DNA from: Streptomyces parvulus
GTDB lineage: Bacteria > Actinomycetota > Actinomycetes > Streptomycetales > Streptomycetaceae
NCBI RefSeq assembly: GCF_014648855.1
Contig: NZ_BMRX01000002.1
Span: forward strand, 62,001-126,000
Direction: 5' to 3'
Length of the DNA: 64,000 bases
This document shows, in pieces, positions 22,716 to 33,465 of this stretch (positions are counted from its first letter, which is position 1; every line of letters starts with the position of its first letter). The notes beneath the pieces are model-generated. The model searched no databases. It was given only the letters and a program-made list of their open reading frames with translations, and was not told the origin of the DNA. Made by a program: the position numbers and the translations under genes.

Positions 22716-24488
22716 TCAGCCGAGGAGGTTGAACGCTCCCCAGCCGCCGCCGACCTTGACGCGCGCCTTGAAGGCCGCCGAGCCGGTGGAGCCGGTGCCC
22801 TTGTACAGCCACAGCACCCCGGAGGTGTCCCGGGCCAGCAGGTCGGGCCTGCCGTCGCCGGTGACGTCACCGGCGGTGGCGAGGGCGTTGTACGCCGACC
22901 AGCCGCCGCCGACCCGGACGCGGGCGCCGAGGGCCGTCGCGGCCTTGCCAGTGCCGGGGTACATCCACAGGACGCCGGAACCGTCCCGCGCGAGCAGGTC
23001 GGACCTGCCGTCGCGGTTGTAGTCGCCCTTGCCCGTGATGGTGTACGCCGACCAGCCGCCGCCGATGCGGGCGCGGGTGCCGAAGAGGCCGTTGCCCTTG
23101 CCGGGGTAGAGCCACAGGACGCCGGACTTGTCCTTCGCCACCAGGTCGGGCAGGGCGTCGCCGGAGAGGTCGCCGGGGACGCGGAGGTCCGCCATCGCGT
23201 TCCAGCCGCCGCCGACGCGGACCGACTCGTAGCGGTCGTCGCCGTTGAACGCGAAGTCGTACAGCACACCGTCCGGGGTCCGGTACAGGTAGTCCTGGTA
23301 GGAATCGCGGTTCAGGTCGGCCTGGCGCACCAGGCTCAGCCCGCTCCAGTCGCCGAGCGAGATCCGGCCGGCCAGGTAGGGCGCCCGGTCGCCGCGCGAG
23401 TAGTACTCGTAGGCCTCGCCGCCCGGGGTGCGGACGAAGAGGTCGGCGAGACCGTCGAAGTCGAGGTCGCTGTCGTCGACGCGGGCGTTGATCTCGCCGA
23501 CGTAGGAGCGGGTCTTGGCGTAGACGGCGTAGGCGCCGGACGCGACGCAGTCCTTGACGCCCCAGGACACGACGCCCGCGATCCGCCCGTTGACCACGAG
23601 GGGGCCGCCGGAGTCTCCGTTGCACGGCGAGACCGTGCCCGCGTTCTGGCCGGAGGCGGCGTCCCCGGCACAGGCCATCTGGCCCGGCACGAAGTCGGCG
23701 CCCCAGTACCCGGAGCAGGCGCTGTCCGGGCGCATCGGCACGGTCGCCTTCTTCAGCGTCGGCGAGATCTCCTGGCGGGCGGAGTCGGTGCGCCCCCAGC
23801 CGTAGACCGTCGCCGGGGTGCCGTTCGCGTACGAGGCGTTGTCACCGCTCGACGTGGGCTGGAGCGTCTTGTACGGCAGCGCCTCGGTCAGCGTGAGGAC
23901 CGCGAGGTCACCGCCCGAGGTGGTGCTCGGCCGGTACGTCGGGTTGACCCACTGGCGGTACACGCCGGCGAGCCGGCCGCCGTGCAGGTCGTCGCCCTCC
24001 GGCAGCTGAGCGGTGCCGCCGACGACGACTCCGTTCTCCGACCAGTCCAGGCCGTACACGCAGTGCGCGGCCGTGAGGACCTTCTTGGGGGCCACCAGGG
24101 TGCCGCCGCAGAAGTAGCCCTCGTCGTCGGCGGTGCTGGAGGTGCCCTTGCCGTCCCAGTAGTGCAGCTGCACCATCCACGGCGCCTCGGTGATCGTGGC
24201 GTTCTTACCGCCGATGATCTTCGGGTCGACGCGGCCGGACGGCGCCTGGACCTCCGGGGTGGCCCCGGGCGCGGCGGTGTTGTCCGCGAGGGCGGCTCCG
24301 GAGCCCTGGATCCGGCGGAGCAGCTCGGCGTCCGAGGCGGTGGGCCGCTCGGTCGGGGCGGGCTGCGGGGGTGCCGGCGTGGCGCCGGCGGCCTGCGCGG
24401 GAACGGTCGAGAGGACCGCGCCCGACAGGGCGAGTGCGGCCGCGGCCGCGGGAAGAGCCAGACGGCGTCTTCGAGGGGTTGAGGTCAC
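22716..24488 (-). CDS. Secreted trypsin-like serine protease with C-terminal FG-GAP/VCBS-type repeats
   Basis: 590 residues. GTG 24488 follows AGGAG by 7 bases. A Sec signal peptide (about 1-33, ending AQAAG) and a short pro-region precede the S1 domain beginning KIIGGKNATI near residue 92. The catalytic triad is visible: His in LTAAHCVYG, Asp in GDLAVLTLT and Ser in CNGDSGGPLV. From about residue 345 come four to five repeats of about 50 residues carrying DLNRDSYQDYLYR, GDLSGDALPDLVA, GDYNRDGRSDLLA and GDVTGDGRPDLLA, Ca2+-binding loops of beta-propeller (FG-GAP) blades, each followed by a GGGW motif. Extracellular; the propeller may bind a polymer or partner. Confidence 0.93.
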   Translation of the reverse strand: MTSTPRRRRLALPAAAAALALSGAVLSTVPAQAAGATPAPPQPAPTERPTASDAELLRRIQGSGAALADNTAAPGATPEVQAPSGRVDPKIIGGKNATITEAPWMVQLHYWDGKGTSSTADDEGYFCGGTLVAPKKVLTAAHCVYGLDWSENGVVVGGTAQLPEGDDLHGGRLAGVYRQWVNPTYRPSTTSGGDLAVLTLTEALPYKTLQPTSSGDNASYANGTPATVYGWGRTDSARQEISPTLKKATVPMRPDSACSGYWGADFVPGQMACAGDAASGQNAGTVSPCNGDSGGPLVVNGRIAGVVSWGVKDCVASGAYAVYAKTRSYVGEINARVDDSDLDFDGLADLFVRTPGGEAYEYYSRGDRAPYLAGRISLGDWSGLSLVRQADLNRDSYQDYLYRTPDGVLYDFAFNGDDRYESVRVGGGWNAMADLRVPGDLSGDALPDLVAKDKSGVLWLYPGKGNGLFGTRARIGGGWSAYTITGKGDYNRDGRSDLLARDGSGVLWMYPGTGKAATALGARVRVGGGWSAYNALATAGDVTGDGRPDLLARDTSGVLWLYKGTGSTGSAAFKARVKVGGGWGAFNLLG

Positions 24489-24624
24489 TCAGGTCTCCTG
24501 TCGCTGTGAATGCAGGCAGGAGAGAAGCCACCGGCGGGCGCAGGCGCGTCGAGGCAGCACTGATCACCCTGTGGGCGTATCCGAAAACACGTTCCCCCCC
24601 ACTGCAGTGCGCTGATCCTACAAG

Positions 24625-24670
24625 CCGGAAGTCCCGCTCCATCACCCGAGTGACGGAGCGGGACTTCCGG
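24625..24670 (-). terminator. Strong hairpin terminator downstream of rho
   Basis: A 16-bp perfect stem has arms 24625-24640 (CCGGAAGTCCCGCTCC) and 24655-24670, and continues inside with TCAC/GTGA across one mismatch. It lies 25 bp after the rho stop. No T-run follows. Confidence 0.85.
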
Positions 24671-24694
24671 GATGTGCAGACGGCCGGCGCCGAC

Positions 24695-26734
24695 TCAGTC
24701 GCCGTTGCCCGGCGTCGGGGTCGTCTTCTGGATCTGCATCAGGAACTCGACGTTCGACTTGGTCTGCTTCATCTTGTCCAGGAGCAGTTCGATCGCCTGC
24801 TGCTGGTCGAGGGCGTGCAGCACCCGGCGGAGCTTCCAGGTGACGGCCAGCTCCTCGTTGCCCAGCAGGATCTCCTCCTTGCGGGTGCCGGACGCGTCGA
24901 CGTCCACCGCCGGGAAGATGCGCTTGTCGGCGAGCTTGCGGTCGAGCTTCAGCTCGGCGTTGCCGGTGCCCTTGAACTCCTCGAAGATGACCTCGTCCAT
25001 GCGGGACCCGGTGTCCACCAGGGCGGTGGCGAGGATGGTCAGCGAGCCGCCGTCCTCGATGTTGCGGGCCGCACCGAAGAAGCGCTTCGGCGGGTACAGG
25101 GCGGTCGAGTCGACACCACCGGACAGGATGCGGCCGGAGGCCGGGGCGGCGAGGTTGTACGCACGGCCCAGACGGGTGATCGAGTCGAGCAGCACGACCA
25201 CGTCGTGACCCAGCTCCACCAGGCGCTTGGCGCGCTCGATGGCCAGCTCCGCGACCGTCGTGTGGTCCTCGGCCGGGCGGTCGAAGGTCGAGGAGATGAC
25301 CTCGCCCTTCACCGACCGCTGCATGTCGGTGACCTCTTCCGGACGCTCGTCGACGAGGACGACCATCAGGTGGCACTCGGGGTTGTTGTGCGTGATCGCG
25401 TTGGCGATCGCCTGCATGATCATGGTCTTGCCGGTCTTCGGCGGGGCCACGATCAGACCGCGCTGGCCCTTACCGATGGGCGCGACGAGGTCGATGATGC
25501 GGGTGGTGAGGACCCCGGGGTCCGTCTCAAGGCGCAGGCGGTCCTGCGGGTACAGCGGCGTCAGCTTGTTGAACTCCGGGCGTCCGCGGCCGTGTTCGGG
25601 GGCCATGCCGTTGACCGAGTCCAGGCGGACCAGCGCGTTGAACTTCTCGCGGCGCTCGCCCTCCTTGGGCTGGCGCACGGCACCGGTGAGGTGATCGCCC
25701 TTGCGCAGGCCGTTCTTGCGGACCTGGGCGAGGGAGACGTACACGTCGTTGGGGCCGGGCAGGTAGCCGGAGGTCCGGATGAACGCGTAGTTGTCGAGGA
25801 TGTCGAGGATGCCTGCGACCGGGATGAGGACGTCGTCCTCGTTGATCTGCGGCTCGGAGGCGATCTCGTCGCGCCCGCGACGGCCCCGGCGGTCCCGGTA
25901 GCGGCCGCGGCGTCCGCGCCGGCCGCCCTCGAAATCGTCGTCGTCGTGCTGCTGACGGTCCTGGCGGCCCCCGCCCTGCTGCTGGCGCTGCTGGCCGCCG
26001 CCCTGGCCCTGCTGCTCGTCGCCCTTGCCGCGGCGGTCGCGGCCGCCCCGGTCACCACGGTCACCGCGATCGCCCCGGTCACCACGGTCACGACGGTCGC
26101 GGCGACGGCCCTCGCCGCCGTCGGCGTCGGAGCGGGCGTCGCCCTGGCCCTGCGGCTGCTGCTGCGCCGAGGCGTCGGCCTTCGGCTCGCGGGTCTCGGC
26201 GGCGGTGTCGCCGGCCGGGCTGCCCGCGTCGGCGGTGGCGCGGCGACGACGGCGCTCGGAGGGGGCGTCGTCGCCGGCCTGCTCGGCGGCGGAGGAGACC
26301 TTCGACGGCTGGCCGGGGATGTCGATCTGCTGCTGGTCGGCGGTCGCCTTCTCCGCCTTCTTCTCGGCCTTGCCGGCCTTCTCCGCCTTCTCGGCGGGGG
26401 CCTCGTCGCCCGTCCGGGCCCGGGAGGTGCTGCGGCGCTTCGGCTTGGTCTCGCCGGCGGTGTCCGCGGCGGCGGGCGCGGCCTTGGCGGAGGATCCCCC
26501 CGCGGCCTGCGCCTCCTTGATGACCTCGATCAGCTGGCTCTTGCGCATACGCGCGGTGCCCCTGATGCCGAGGCCGGATGCGACCTGCTGCAGCTCGGCC
26601 AGCACCATGCCCTCGAGGCCGGTACCGCGGCGCCGCCGGGAGCCGGCACCGGTGGCAGGCGCGGAGGCGTCCGTGGCGGGCGCGGCAGCGGTCTCCTCGA
26701 CACGTGCGCCCATCAGATCGGTGGTGTCGCTCAC
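24695..26734 (-). CDS. rho: Transcription termination factor Rho with long disordered insertion
   Basis: 679-residue hexameric RNA helicase (E. coli Rho: 419). GTG 26734 has AAGGA about 7 bases upstream. Domains: helical Rho-N near residues 35-75 ([16 protein letters not shown]), then about 200 residues of low-complexity Ala/Glu/Lys and Arg-Gly-Asp-rich sequence, the cold-shock-like RNA-binding domain (about 295-370), and the RecA-like ATPase with P-loop APPKTGKT (about residue 430), Walker [17 protein letters not shown] and the typical C-terminus [17 protein letters not shown]. The insertion is typical of actinobacterial Rho and adds RNA affinity in related proteins. It has a 5' leader of about 350 bases. 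Confidence 0.97.
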   Translation of the reverse strand: MSDTTDLMGARVEETAAAPATDASAPATGAGSRRRRGTGLEGMVLAELQQVASGLGIRGTARMRKSQLIEVIKEAQAAGGSSAKAAPAAADTAGETKPKRRSTSRARTGDEAPAEKAEKAGKAEKKAEKATADQQQIDIPGQPSKVSSAAEQAGDDAPSERRRRRATADAGSPAGDTAAETREPKADASAQQQPQGQGDARSDADGGEGRRRDRRDRGDRGDRGDRGDRGGRDRRGKGDEQQGQGGGQQRQQQGGGRQDRQQHDDDDFEGGRRGRRGRYRDRRGRRGRDEIASEPQINEDDVLIPVAGILDILDNYAFIRTSGYLPGPNDVYVSLAQVRKNGLRKGDHLTGAVRQPKEGERREKFNALVRLDSVNGMAPEHGRGRPEFNKLTPLYPQDRLRLETDPGVLTTRIIDLVAPIGKGQRGLIVAPPKTGKTMIMQAIANAITHNNPECHLMVVLVDERPEEVTDMQRSVKGEVISSTFDRPAEDHTTVAELAIERAKRLVELGHDVVVLLDSITRLGRAYNLAAPASGRILSGGVDSTALYPPKRFFGAARNIEDGGSLTILATALVDTGSRMDEVIFEEFKGTGNAELKLDRKLADKRIFPAVDVDASGTRKEEILLGNEELAVTWKLRRVLHALDQQQAIELLLDKMKQTKSNVEFLMQIQKTTPTPGNGD
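26046..26091 (-). repeat. Direct repeat within the rho insertion
   Basis: CCCCGGTCACCACGGTCAC occurs at 26046-26064 and again at 26073-26091, 27 bp apart. On the coding strand it writes part of a GDR-rich tract (repeated Gly-Asp-Arg with Arg-Gly variants). Slippage in such a tract would change the length of the disordered region without breaking the frame. Confidence 0.8.
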
Positions 26735-27145
26735 GAAGGGTCCTTCCCTGGAGCGGACGTCGGCCTGTCTGGCTCGGCGACCGGTTGTGCTGTCCGGCTT
26801 CGGTTCTTGCTGTGCGAACCGTGCCGGGGCGGTGGTCCGCCTGAACGGCGGAAGAGATATCTGGTGATGGCGCGCCCCCTGGCCGCGGCACCCAGTGTCT
26901 GGGACATGCGGCGTGGTCGCACCGGTTCCGAAGCGTGCCCGGCGGGCCGCTCAGTGTCCGTGTCGGCCGTACTGATCACGTACGACATCCACCACACAGT
27001 GCGGCTTGGGGGGCTCCCGGAAGAATGTCTGTCCCGGACGGGGACACGAGGCACCTCGCCATGGTGGGGTCGGGTGCAGACTTGAGATTAACACTACCGG
27101 ATCCAACAAACATTCCCCCTCTCGAAATCCGGCAACCCCGCGCGT
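26735..27145 (-). promoter_or_regulatory. rho leader and candidate promoter
   Basis: 411 bp between thrB and rho. An AT-richer patch at 27077-27130 carries, on the minus strand, GGAAT (27116-27112), 19 bases, then GTT (27092-27090), close to a SigR-type promoter (spacer one base longer than in the rpmE promoter). This would give a leader of about 350 bases. A 107-codon frame with Arg/Pro/Ser-rich content (27054-26731) ends in a GTGA overlap with the rho start; it may be an untranslated coincidence or a leader peptide. rho mRNA is autoregulated through its leader in other bacteria. Confidence 0.4.
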
Positions 27146-28075
27146 CTAAATGTCACTGGGGGTCGCCAGAGGCAGCACGCTCGCGCCCTGCTGGTCCAGG
27201 CTCAGCCGGTTGGCCGCCCAGTCCGTCCCGGCCAACGCCTCGACCTTGTCGGCCGTGTCGGCGTCGGCGAGTGCCATCACGGTGGGTCCGGCACCCGAGA
27301 TCACCGCGGGGATGCCGTCGCCGCGCAGCCGCTCCACCAGCGCCGCGCTCTCCGGCATGGCCGGCGCCCGGTACTCCTGGTGGAGGCGGTCCTCGGTGGC
27401 CGGCAGCAGCAGCTCGGGGCGCCTGGTCAGGGCCTCGACGAGCAGCGCGGCGCGGCCGGCGTTGGCGGCGGCGTCGACGTGCGGGACGTGGCGCGGGAGC
27501 AGTCCGCGCGCCGTCTCCGTCAGTACCGGCTTTCCGGGCACGAAAACCACCGGAACGATGGAATCGGCGGGCTCCATCCTGATCGCGCGGGCGGCCCCGG
27601 ACTCCATCCAGGACAGGGTGAAACCGCCGAGCAGACAGGCCGCCACGTTGTCGGGATGGCCCTCGATCTCGGTGGCGAGGTCGAGCAGCGCGGCGTCGTC
27701 GAGGCGGGCCTCGCCGCCTATGGTCACGGCGCGCGCGGCGACGATGCCGGCGCAGATGGCGGCGGAGGAGGAGCCGAGGCCGCGGCCGTGCGGGATGCGG
27801 TTGGCGCAGACGATCTCCAGGCCGCGTGGCTGGCCGCCGAGCAGGTCGAAGGCGGTGCGCAGGGAGCGGACCAGCAGGTGCTTCTCGTCGCGCGGCAGCG
27901 TCTCGCTGCCCTCACCCGCGATGTCGATGTGCAGCCCGGAGTCGGCCACCCGGACGACCACGTCGTCGTACAGACCCAGCGCGAGCCCCAGGGCGTCGAA
28001 GCCCGGGCCCAGATTGGCGCTGGTGGCGGGGACGCGCACCCTGACGGCGGCGGCGCGGAAGGCTGGACCGGCCAT
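27146..28075 (-). CDS. thrB: Homoserine kinase
   Basis: 309-residue GHMP-family kinase phosphorylating homoserine in threonine synthesis. ATG 28075 (MAGPAFRAAAVRVRVPATSA) starts with the family motif 1; the ATP-binding motif PHGRGLGSSSAAI lies near residue 95, and motif 3 near 'AVISGAGPTVMALA'. AAGGAG lies 12 bases before the start. It follows thrC by 271 bp, with only a weak 7-bp stem (GCACAGG/CCTGTGC, 28234-28273) in between, so it may have its own promoter. Confidence 0.95.
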   Translation of the reverse strand: MAGPAFRAAAVRVRVPATSANLGPGFDALGLALGLYDDVVVRVADSGLHIDIAGEGSETLPRDEKHLLVRSLRTAFDLLGGQPRGLEIVCANRIPHGRGLGSSSAAICAGIVAARAVTIGGEARLDDAALLDLATEIEGHPDNVAACLLGGFTLSWMESGAARAIRMEPADSIVPVVFVPGKPVLTETARGLLPRHVPHVDAAANAGRAALLVEALTRRPELLLPATEDRLHQEYRAPAMPESAALVERLRGDGIPAVISGAGPTVMALADADTADKVEALAGTDWAANRLSLDQQGASVLPLATPSDI

Positions 28076-28346
28076 CGCTCGTTGTCTCTCCTTGAGCTGC
28101 GTGGTTGTCGAATGACATGCGAAGACGTACGGAACCCTCGGCGGCCACCGTCGCGCGGCGCGGCTGGGCGGCATATGCGGGAGGCGGGTTCGGGTACAGC
28201 CTATCGAAGGAAGGTTCCGTGGCGACATAGGGCGCACAGGAGGCGCACGATGCGTGTCGCAAGCCCCCTGTGCACCCCCCATCCATGGCTTTCCCGGCCG
28301 GACGTCGCTTACGCCCTCGTACGCCGGTGGGAGTGGTGCCGCCGGC

Positions 28347-29405
28347 TCAGACCAGGCCGAGCCGCTCGGCCGCCGTCGCCGCGTCGACCGGGACGGTGAC
28401 CGGCTGCGGGGCGCCGGCGACGGCCCAGTCCGGGTCCTTGAGGCCGTTGCCGGTGACGGTGCACACGATCCGCTGCCCGGGGTCCACCTTGCCCAGTTCG
28501 GCGGCCTTCAGCAGACCGGCGACCGACGCGGCGGACGCGGGCTCGACGAAGACGCCCTCCTGGGAGGCCAACAGCCGGTAGGCGCGCAGGATCTCACGGT
28601 CCGTCACCTCGTCGATGGCGCCGCCGGACTCGTCCCGCGCGGCGAGCGCGAAGTCCCACGAGGCCGGGTTGCCGATGCGGATGGCGGTGGCGATGGTCGA
28701 CGGGTCCTTGACGACCTCGCCGCGCACGATCGGGGCGCTGCCGGAGGCCTGGAACCCCCACATGCGGGGCTTCCTCGTGCTGACGCCGTCGGCGGCGTAC
28801 TCCTGGTAGCCCTTCCAGTACGCGGTGATGTTGCCCGCGTTGCCGACCGGCAGGACGTGGATGTCGGGCGCGTCGCCGAGCATGTCCACGATCTCGAAGG
28901 CGGCGGTCTTCTGGCCCTCGATCCGCACCGGGTTGACCGAATTGACCAGCGCCACGGGGTAGTTGTCGCTGAGCGCGCGGGCCAGCGTGAGGCAGTCGTC
29001 GAAGTTGCCGTCGACCTGGAGGATCTTCGCGCCGTGCACGAGGGCCTGGCCCATCTTGCCGAGCGCGATCTTGCCCTGGGGCACGAGCACGGCGGACACC
29101 ATGCCCGCGCGGACGCCGTACGCGGCGGCGCTGGCGGAGGTGTTGCCGGTGGAGGCGCAGATGACGGCCTGCGCGCCCTCCTCCTTGGCCTTGCTGATGG
29201 CCATGGTCATGCCGCGGTCCTTGAAGGACCCCGTCGGGTTCGCCCCCTCGACCTTGAGGTGGACCTCGCAGCCCGTGCGCTCGGAGAGCACCTGTGCGGG
29301 CACGAGCGGCGTGCCGCCCTCGCGGAGCGTCACGACGGGCGTGCTGTCGGAGACGGGCAGCCGGTCCCGGTACTCCTCGATGATTCCGCGCCACTGGTGG
29401 GTCAT
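28347..29405 (-). CDS. thrC: Threonine synthase
   Basis: 352-residue PLP enzyme converting O-phosphohomoserine to threonine. The PLP lysine is Lys62 in [26 protein letters not shown] and the phosphate-binding [13 protein letters not shown] are present. This is the short, actinobacterial class II type. ATG 29405 uses the AAGGAG formed by the last codons of hom, only 6 bp away, so the two are tightly coupled. Confidence 0.96.
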   Translation of the reverse strand: MTHQWRGIIEEYRDRLPVSDSTPVVTLREGGTPLVPAQVLSERTGCEVHLKVEGANPTGSFKDRGMTMAISKAKEEGAQAVICASTGNTSASAAAYGVRAGMVSAVLVPQGKIALGKMGQALVHGAKILQVDGNFDDCLTLARALSDNYPVALVNSVNPVRIEGQKTAAFEIVDMLGDAPDIHVLPVGNAGNITAYWKGYQEYAADGVSTRKPRMWGFQASGSAPIVRGEVVKDPSTIATAIRIGNPASWDFALAARDESGGAIDEVTDREILRAYRLLASQEGVFVEPASAASVAGLLKAAELGKVDPGQRIVCTVTGNGLKDPDWAVAGAPQPVTVPVDAATAAERLGLV

Positions 29406-29411
29406 TGCTGG

Positions 29412-30704
29412 TTACTCTCCTTCAACCCGCATGATGCTGGCGACACCCCGCACGGTGTCGAGCTTGCGCAGCGCCTCGACCGTACCGCCGAGGGCGGCGT
29501 CGGACGCGCGGTGGGTGACGACGACGAGGGAGGCCTCGCCGTCCTTGCCGGACTGCCGCACGGTGTCGATGGAGACACCGTGCTCCGCGAACACGGTCGC
29601 GACCTGGGCGAGGACGCCCGGTTTGTCGGCCACGTCGAGGCTGATGTGGTAGCGCGTGACGACCTCGCCCATCGGCGAGACGGGCAGCGCGGCGTACGCG
29701 GACTCGCCGGGGCCGGTGGCACCGCCGATCCTGTTGCGGCACACGGCCACCAGGTCGCCGAGCACGGCGGAGGCGGTCGGGGAGCCGCCGGCGCCGGGAC
29801 CGTAGAACATGAGCTGACCTGCGGCCTCGGACTCGACGAAGACGGCGTTGTAGGCCTCGCGCACGTTGGCGAGCGGGTGGCTGAGCGGGATCATCGCGGG
29901 ATGCACGCGCGCGGTGACCGATCCGCCGTCCGCCGCCCGCTCGCAGATGGCGAGCAGCTTGATGGTGCAGCCCATCTCCTTGGCGGAGGCGAAGTCGCCG
30001 GCGGTGACCTCGCTCATGCCCTCGCGGTAGACGTCGTCGAGGCGCACGCGCGTGTGGAAGGCGATCCCGGCGAGGATGGCGGCCTTGGCCGCGGCGTCGA
30101 AGCCCTCGACGTCGGCGGTCGGGTCGGCCTCGGCGTACCCGAGGGCGGTGGCCTCGTCGAGCGCTTCCTGGTAGCCGGCGCCCGTGGTGTCCATGGCGTC
30201 CAGGATGAAGTTGGTCGTCCCGTTGACGATGCCGAGCACGCGGTTGACCTTGTCGCCGGCGAGCGATTCGCGCAGCGGGCGGATCAGCGGGATGGCGCCG
30301 GCGACGGCGGCCTCGTAGTAGAGGTCCTTGCCGTGCCCGTCGGCCGCGGCGTGCAGCGAGGCGCCGTCCTGGGCGATGAGCGCCTTGTTGGCGGAGACCA
30401 CGGACGCGCCGTGCTCGAAGGCGGTGGTGATGAGGGTCCGGGCGGGCTCGATGCCCCCGATGACCTCCACGACGACGTCGATGTCCCCGCGCTTGACCAG
30501 GGCGGTGGCGTCGGTGGTGACGAGGGCCGGGTCGATGCCCTCGCGCACCCGGTCCGGCCGCCGCACGGCCACGCCCGCCAGCTCCACCGGTGCCCCGATG
30601 CGGGCGGCGAGGTCGTCGGCGTGCGTCGTCATGATGCGCGCCACCTCTGAGCCGACCACTCCACAGCCCAGCAGCGCCACCTTCAGCGGACGCGTACGCA
30701 TCAT
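29412..30704 (-). CDS. hom: Homoserine dehydrogenase
   Basis: 430 residues. NAD(P)-binding GCGVVGSEVARIM at the N-terminus, catalytic-domain motif near EGFDAAAKAAILAGIAFH and a C-terminal ACT domain (about 350-430) for threonine feedback inhibition, as in Corynebacterium Hom. The start is the double ATG at 30704/30701 (MMRTRPLKVALLG), with GAGG nearby. It is separated from lysA by 173 bp containing a hairpin. Confidence 0.95.
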   Translation of the reverse strand: MMRTRPLKVALLGCGVVGSEVARIMTTHADDLAARIGAPVELAGVAVRRPDRVREGIDPALVTTDATALVKRGDIDVVVEVIGGIEPARTLITTAFEHGASVVSANKALIAQDGASLHAAADGHGKDLYYEAAVAGAIPLIRPLRESLAGDKVNRVLGIVNGTTNFILDAMDTTGAGYQEALDEATALGYAEADPTADVEGFDAAAKAAILAGIAFHTRVRLDDVYREGMSEVTAGDFASAKEMGCTIKLLAICERAADGGSVTARVHPAMIPLSHPLANVREAYNAVFVESEAAGQLMFYGPGAGGSPTASAVLGDLVAVCRNRIGGATGPGESAYAALPVSPMGEVVTRYHISLDVADKPGVLAQVATVFAEHGVSIDTVRQSGKDGEASLVVVTHRASDAALGGTVEALRKLDTVRGVASIMRVEGE

Positions 30705-30806
30705 CCGACCTCGTTTCCTCATACCGTCACGGTTGGACCAGTCTCACTCACCGGACGGGATTTTCTGCCTTTCGTCCGGATCGTGAGACGTTTATTTCAT
30801 TTTCCG

Positions 30807-30850
30807 ACGGGTGCGGAACGGAAGATCTTCACCGCTTCGCCCGCACCCGT
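30807..30850 (-). terminator. Hairpin between lysA and hom
   Basis: 10-bp inverted repeat ACGGGTGCGG (30807-30816) / CCGCACCCGT (30841-30850) with an internal GAAGATCTTC palindrome in the loop. It lies 28 bp after the lysA stop, before hom on the minus strand. It is followed by an A-rich stretch rather than T-rich, so it may be a T-less terminator or a partial attenuator. Confidence 0.5.
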
Positions 30851-30877
30851 GGCCGCCGCCTCCTTCGGGTCCCGCCG

Positions 30878-32269
30878 TCACCCGACGTCGAGGCGCAGCA
30901 GGTCCTCCTCGGTCTCCCGGCGCACGATGACCCGCGCCTCGCCGTCCCGCACGGCGACGACCGGCGGGCGCAGCACGTGGTTGTAGTTGCTGGCCATGGA
31001 ACGGCAGTACGCGCCCGTCGCGGGTACGGCGATCAGGTCACCGGGTGCCAGGTCGCCCGGCAGGAAGGCGTCCTTCACCACGATGTCGCCGCTCTCGCAG
31101 TGCTTGCCGACGACGCGGGCCAGCATGGGCTCGGCGTCGGAGGTGCGGGAGACGAGGGCGACGCTGTACTCGGCGTCGTACAGGGCGGTCCGGATGTTGT
31201 CCGACATCCCGCCGTCCACGGAGACGTACGTCCGCAGCCCGTCGAGGGGCTTGACGGTGCCCACCTCGTACAGCGTGAAGGCGGTGGGTCCGACGATGGC
31301 CCGCCCGGGCTCGACGGAGATCCGCGGCGTGCGCAGCCGGGCGCTCTCGCACTCCCGCGTGACGATCTCGGTCAGCGCCTTGGCGATCTCGTGCGGCTCG
31401 CGGGGGTCGTCGTCGCTCGTGTACGCGATCCCGAGCCCGCCGCCCAGGTCGATCTCCGGCAGCTCGACGCCGTGCTCGTCGCGAATGTCCTTGAGCAGCC
31501 CGACCACCCGGTGCGCGGCGACCTCGAAGCCGGACATGTCGAAGATCTGCGACCCGATGTGGGAGTGGATCCCGATCAGCTCGATCCCGTCGAGCTGAAG
31601 AGCCCGCCGCACGGCCTCCGCGGCCTGCCCGCCGGCCAGCGGGATGCCGAACTTCTGGTCCTCGTGCGCGGTGGCGATGAACTCGTGCGTGTGCGCCTCG
31701 ACGCCGACGGTGATGCGGATCTGCACCCGCTGCCGCTTGCCCAGCGCCTGGGCGGTGTGGGCGACGCGCACGATCTCCTGGAAGGAGTCGAGCACGATCC
31801 GCCCGACCCCCGCGGCGACGGCCCGCTCGATCTCCTCGGGCGACTTGTTGTTGCCGTGGAAGGCGACGCGCTCGGCGGGCATGCCCGCGGACAGCGCGGT
31901 GGCCAGCTCGCCGCCGGAGCACACGTCGAGGTTGAGCCCCTCCTCGTGCAGCCACCGCACGACGGCGCGCGACAGGAAGGCCTTGCCCGCGTAGAAGACG
32001 TCGGCGTCGGCCCCGAAGGCGGTGCGCCAGGCCCGCGCCCGCTCACGGAAGTCGCTCTCGTCGAGGATGTAGGCGGGGGTGCCGTACTCCTCGGCGAGCC
32101 GGGTGACGGGGAGCCCTCCGACGGTGACGGCACCGTCCGCGTCCCGTCCGACGGTGTGGGCCCACACCTTGGGATCGAGGGCGTTGAGATCGGCGGGCGG
32201 CGCGGAATAGTGCCCATCGGTGAGGACGTCGGCGTGACGGGGCCCGGCGGGGTGTGCGGAACGGCTCAT
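30878..32269 (-). CDS. lysA: Diaminopimelate decarboxylase
   Basis: 463-residue PLP enzyme of the last step of lysine synthesis. Lys96 in [10 protein letters not shown] binds [37 protein letters not shown] and the C-terminal CESGDI and [13 protein letters not shown] active-site segments are all present. ATG 32269 lies 25 bp after the NrtL gene, suggesting one transcript. Confidence 0.96.
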   Translation of the reverse strand: MSRSAHPAGPRHADVLTDGHYSAPPADLNALDPKVWAHTVGRDADGAVTVGGLPVTRLAEEYGTPAYILDESDFRERARAWRTAFGADADVFYAGKAFLSRAVVRWLHEEGLNLDVCSGGELATALSAGMPAERVAFHGNNKSPEEIERAVAAGVGRIVLDSFQEIVRVAHTAQALGKRQRVQIRITVGVEAHTHEFIATAHEDQKFGIPLAGGQAAEAVRRALQLDGIELIGIHSHIGSQIFDMSGFEVAAHRVVGLLKDIRDEHGVELPEIDLGGGLGIAYTSDDDPREPHEIAKALTEIVTRECESARLRTPRISVEPGRAIVGPTAFTLYEVGTVKPLDGLRTYVSVDGGMSDNIRTALYDAEYSVALVSRTSDAEPMLARVVGKHCESGDIVVKDAFLPGDLAPGDLIAVPATGAYCRSMASNYNHVLRPPVVAVRDGEARVIVRRETEEDLLRLDVG

Positions 32270-32294
32270 GTCTTCGCTGGCTCTCTCGCTGGCT

Positions 32295-33365
32295 TCACAG
32301 GTGGTCGGGTGCGTCGATGCCGAGCAGGGTCAGGCCGCCTGCCAGCACCGTCCCGGCGGCTTCGGCGAGGGCGAGCCGGGCACGGTGGGCGGCCGAGGGT
32401 TTCTCCCCACCGCGGGGCAGCACGGTGGGCAGGAAGGGCAGCGCGGCATCGGCGACGGCGACGAGGTGCCGGGCGAGGCGGTCGGGGGCGCGGTGGGCCG
32501 CGGCGGCGGCGAGGATGCGGGGGTGGTCGGCGAGCAGCGCGTGGATCCCGTGCGCGTGGTCGACGGGCCCCGGTTCGGCGGCGAACCCGAGGTCGGCCGC
32601 GTTTCGGGCGAGGGCGCGGGAGCGGGCGTGGGCATACCGCACGCGGAAGAGGGGGTTGCTCTCCCGCTGCACCAGGTGCTCGCCGCCGGTCCGGGGCCGG
32701 TCGTGGGCGGCGGGGTGGAGCAGCGCCCAGCGTCCGGCGTCCCGGCCGAGCGCGAGGACGTCGCCGGGGGCGGGGACGGGCCTGATTTCTTCCACCGGCC
32801 GCGAGTGCGCGCCGGCGTCTGTGTCCGCGTCGAGGTGCACACCGAAGACGGTGGTCCATTCGGACGCGGGAGGCGAGGTGCAGCCGACCCGTACGGCGAC
32901 GCCCTGGGACCGCAGGATGCGGGCGGCCGCGTCGGCGACGACGAGGGCGCGGGGGTCGGGGGCGCAGCGCAGCTGCAGGGTGCCGCCGGCGGCCGTTGAT
33001 GCATTCGCGTCGGCGTCGGCGTCGGCGAATCCGTACCGCGTGCCCCGCCCCAGTACCTCGGCGACCAGGTCGGCCGGGGCGGTGCGGTGGAGGCTGATGT
33101 TGAGGAACCCGGGCCCGGTGAGTACGACGTCGGCGATGCCGTCGGCGTCGGCGAGGTGGGCGCGCAGCACCTGGGCGACCCGGTACGGCGGCTGCCCGGC
33201 CGGCCGGGCCAGCTGGAGGGCGACGCCGGTGGCGTAGTCCCCGCATCCCCCGGGCCCCGGCGGCGCGACCCCGACCCGCGCGGGCACGTCCACGTCCAGC
33301 TCCCCGACGTCGACAGCGCGACGCACCGCGCGCAGCACGGTACGGGAGAGCTCTACGGGGGTCAC
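32295..33365 (-). CDS. nrtL: ArgS-related anticodon-binding protein (NrtL type)
   Basis: 356 residues. It looks like an arginyl-tRNA synthetase without the catalytic Rossmann domain: the N-terminal 'additional domain 1' ([29 protein letters not shown]) and a C-terminal DALR-type helical anticodon-binding domain (residues 225-356, with [20 protein letters not shown]). No HIGH or KMSKS motif is seen. Families of this kind sit next to lysA in streptomycetes; the role is unknown. ATG 33365. Confidence 0.75.
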   Translation of the reverse strand: MTPVELSRTVLRAVRRAVDVGELDVDVPARVGVAPPGPGGCGDYATGVALQLARPAGQPPYRVAQVLRAHLADADGIADVVLTGPGFLNISLHRTAPADLVAEVLGRGTRYGFADADADANASTAAGGTLQLRCAPDPRALVVADAAARILRSQGVAVRVGCTSPPASEWTTVFGVHLDADTDAGAHSRPVEEIRPVPAPGDVLALGRDAGRWALLHPAAHDRPRTGGEHLVQRESNPLFRVRYAHARSRALARNAADLGFAAEPGPVDHAHGIHALLADHPRILAAAAAHRAPDRLARHLVAVADAALPFLPTVLPRGGEKPSAAHRARLALAEAAGTVLAGGLTLLGIDAPDHL

Positions 33366-33465
33366 GGGTCAAGCGTATGGGAGGAGGGGGGTGGGGAGGC
33401 CAACCGGTTTCCCGTAAGTCCCGGGATGTGGACGAGCGGATCCCGGGCGGCGAAAAGGCGGGCGA

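Noticed and set aside
24371..27085. 904-codon plus-strand frame with Ala/Leu/Val-rich segments
   Set aside because: Antisense of rho and the protease gene start; the hydrophobic stretch is the complement of the Gly-Arg-Asp-rich Rho insertion.
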